Assembly: GCA_003564505.1 (NCBI GenBank)
Contig: PXFD01000044.1
Span: forward strand, 1-15,217
DNA length: 15,217 nucleotides
Direction of reading: 5' to 3'
Origin: Syntrophomonadaceae bacterium
GTDB taxonomy: Bacteria; Bacillota_D; Dethiobacteria; DTU022
The notes under the pieces are model-generated. The model was not told where the DNA came from and did not search any database. It saw only the letters and a list, made by a program, of their open reading frames with translations. Numbering within the stretch: the stretch's first letter is position 1; the number at the start of each line of letters is the position of its first letter. Below, in pieces: positions 14,483-15,217 of this stretch. Made by a program: the position numbers and the translations under genes.

Positions 14483-14923
14483 TTGTATCGTATTTTAATG
14501 GCGATCGATGGTGATGAGCATTCAGAAAGAGTGATTGATGAGACTATTACTATGGCTAAAGGTTTAGATGCAGAGGTAACAGTACTCCATGTTACCGGAG
14601 AGTATGATGTTAAGAATAGAATTTCTGTGCATATGTCCGACGATTACTGGGCCCAGGTTAAAAAGAACATGCAGGAGGAAGCAGAAAAGGTTGTTAATAA
14701 AGCAGCGGAAAAACTGAAAGAAAATGACGTCAAAACTGAAACAAAAGTCCTTGTTGGCAAGCAGTCTCCGGCCGACGGTATCTGTAAGATGGCCGACCGG
14801 GGCGATTTTAACCTTTTGATTATCGGTAGTCACCGTCTTAAAGGGGTAAGAGAAATGTTTCTGGGCAGTGTCAGTAACAAGGTAGCCCACTGTACCGTAA
14901 AGAATGTCTTGATTGTCAAATAG
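14483..14923 (+). CDS. Universal stress protein (UspA family), second tandem copy
   Basis: Also 146 residues and a paralog of the gene before it. The N-terminal RILMAIDGDEHS block and the C-terminal MFLGSVSNKVAH block are kept, but the ATP-binding pattern is altered: where the first copy has GSRG, this one has GSHR, so the second glycine is lost while the later GS remains. Nucleotide binding may be weaker or different. Start is TTG 14483, with AAAAGGAG 9 bases in front; there is no in-frame ATG nearby. It is probably co-transcribed with the first copy, as the 42-base gap has no terminator, and transcription ends at the strong hairpin downstream. Heterodimers with the first copy are possible (inference). 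Confidence 0.93.
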   Translation: MYRILMAIDGDEHSERVIDETITMAKGLDAEVTVLHVTGEYDVKNRISVHMSDDYWAQVKKNMQEEAEKVVNKAAEKLKENDVKTETKVLVGKQSPADGICKMADRGDFNLLIIGSHRLKGVREMFLGSVSNKVAHCTVKNVLIVK

Positions 14924-14976
14924 ATTATAATGTCTGGCCTACCAGGCTCTTTCAGGCTAATTATTTTTTAATTAAC

Positions 14977-15024
14977 AAAAATTACCAGCGCCTCTTAATA
15001 AACAACAGCGCTGGTAATTTTTTT
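14977..15024. terminator. Strong bidirectional intrinsic terminator
   Basis: The arms 14977-14991 and 15008-15022 form a perfect 15-bp stem around a 16-base loop, and the 3' arm runs into seven T (15018-15024). On the - strand the A-rich 5' side gives a T-run as well. It ends the UspA transcript and also the gene entering from the right on the - strand. Confidence 0.9.
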
Positions 15025-15065
15025 GGCAAGAAAATACTATTTTTTCTCAAGTTAAGCAAGAAGAA

Positions 15066-15217
15066 CTATGCTTCTTTATCAGCCTCAGGATTAATCCCTT
15101 CACTGATAGCACTGTTAACTTCCTGCATGAACTGGCTGAAGTCATTTTGTGCTTTAGCATAAGCCTGGATTGTCAGGTTCGTATCCATTTTGCTTTTCAA
15201 GTCATTGAACTGCTGGA
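15066..15217 (-). CDS. C-terminal end of an unidentified, probably helical protein (partial)
   Basis: The last 49 codons of a gene entering from beyond the right edge; the stop codon TAG is at 15068-15066. The visible part includes LKSKMDTNLTIQAYAKAQND and ends in INPEADKEA. It is rich in Gln, Lys, Asp, Asn and Ala with regularly spaced hydrophobic residues, which suggests amphipathic helix or coiled coil, a little like phasin-type proteins, but too little is visible to name a family. The bidirectional terminator lies 42 bases after its stop, supporting that this is a real gene end. Confidence 0.6.
   Translation of the reverse strand, partial: QQFNDLKSKMDTNLTIQAYAKAQNDFSQFMQEVNSAISEGINPEADKEA

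Noticed and set aside
14924..14976. Small hairpin GCCT-ACC-AGGC and a TATAAT at about 14926 as terminator or promoter
   Set aside because: The stem is only four pairs, and the TATAAT has no -35 box at proper distance; the strong terminator at 14977 explains the region.

Overview
The window most likely comes from an anaerobic, low-to-moderate GC Firmicute of the Clostridia type. The evidence is strong AGGAGG-type ribosome binding sites, repeated TTG starts, sigma-A-like promoters, amino-acid and organic-acid catabolic genes, two radical SAM enzymes, and a baeRF-family gene next to UspA genes. I cannot name the species.

Region 1 (1-7573, all + strand) looks like one uptake-and-breakdown cluster. 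It begins with the C-terminal half of a TRAP transporter large permease (DctM). Next come an Asp/Glu-racemase-superfamily protein, a creatinase-like M24 protein resembling ectoine hydrolase (DoeA/EutD), a PanB-like ketopantoate hydroxymethyltransferase, a TIM-barrel-like protein of unknown function, and a divergent Glu/Leu/Phe/Val dehydrogenase. It ends with a PLP-dependent dehydratase resembling EutB that overlaps a RidA imine deaminase gene by 8 bases. The combination suggests import of a nitrogen-containing carboxylate, C-N bond hydrolysis, deamination through enamine/imine intermediates cleared by RidA, and processing of 2-oxo acids. The DoeA-like and EutB-like genes recall ectoine/hydroxyectoine breakdown, but other known genes of that pathway (eutC, eutE/doeB, doeC, doeD) are not in the window, and PanB and the TIM-barrel protein do not belong to it. 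The substrate is therefore unknown. Three of the gaps between these genes contain long inverted repeats; the one before the EutB-like gene looks like an intrinsic terminator or attenuator.

Region 2 (7659-11368, + strand) holds a large membrane protein with a spermidine-synthase-like domain between two blocks of transmembrane helices. It overlaps an AmmeMemoRadiSam-type radical SAM gene by 22 bases. That radical SAM protein carries a Tat/lipoprotein-like N terminus.

Region 3 (11384-13660, - strand) is a two-gene operon of a baeRF7-like protein (release-factor-related family) and a second, PflA/PflX-like radical SAM protein, also with a lipoprotein-like N terminus. It converges on region 2 with a gap of only 15 bases.

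Region 4 (13661-15217): a 339-base intergenic stretch holds two back-to-back sigma-A-type promoters that share a TTGAAG(A/G)CAGCT element, one copy of which forms a near-perfect 24-bp palindrome. They drive the baeRF7 operon leftward and two tandem universal stress protein genes rightward. A strong bidirectional terminator follows, then the C-terminal end of an unidentified helical protein on the - strand.
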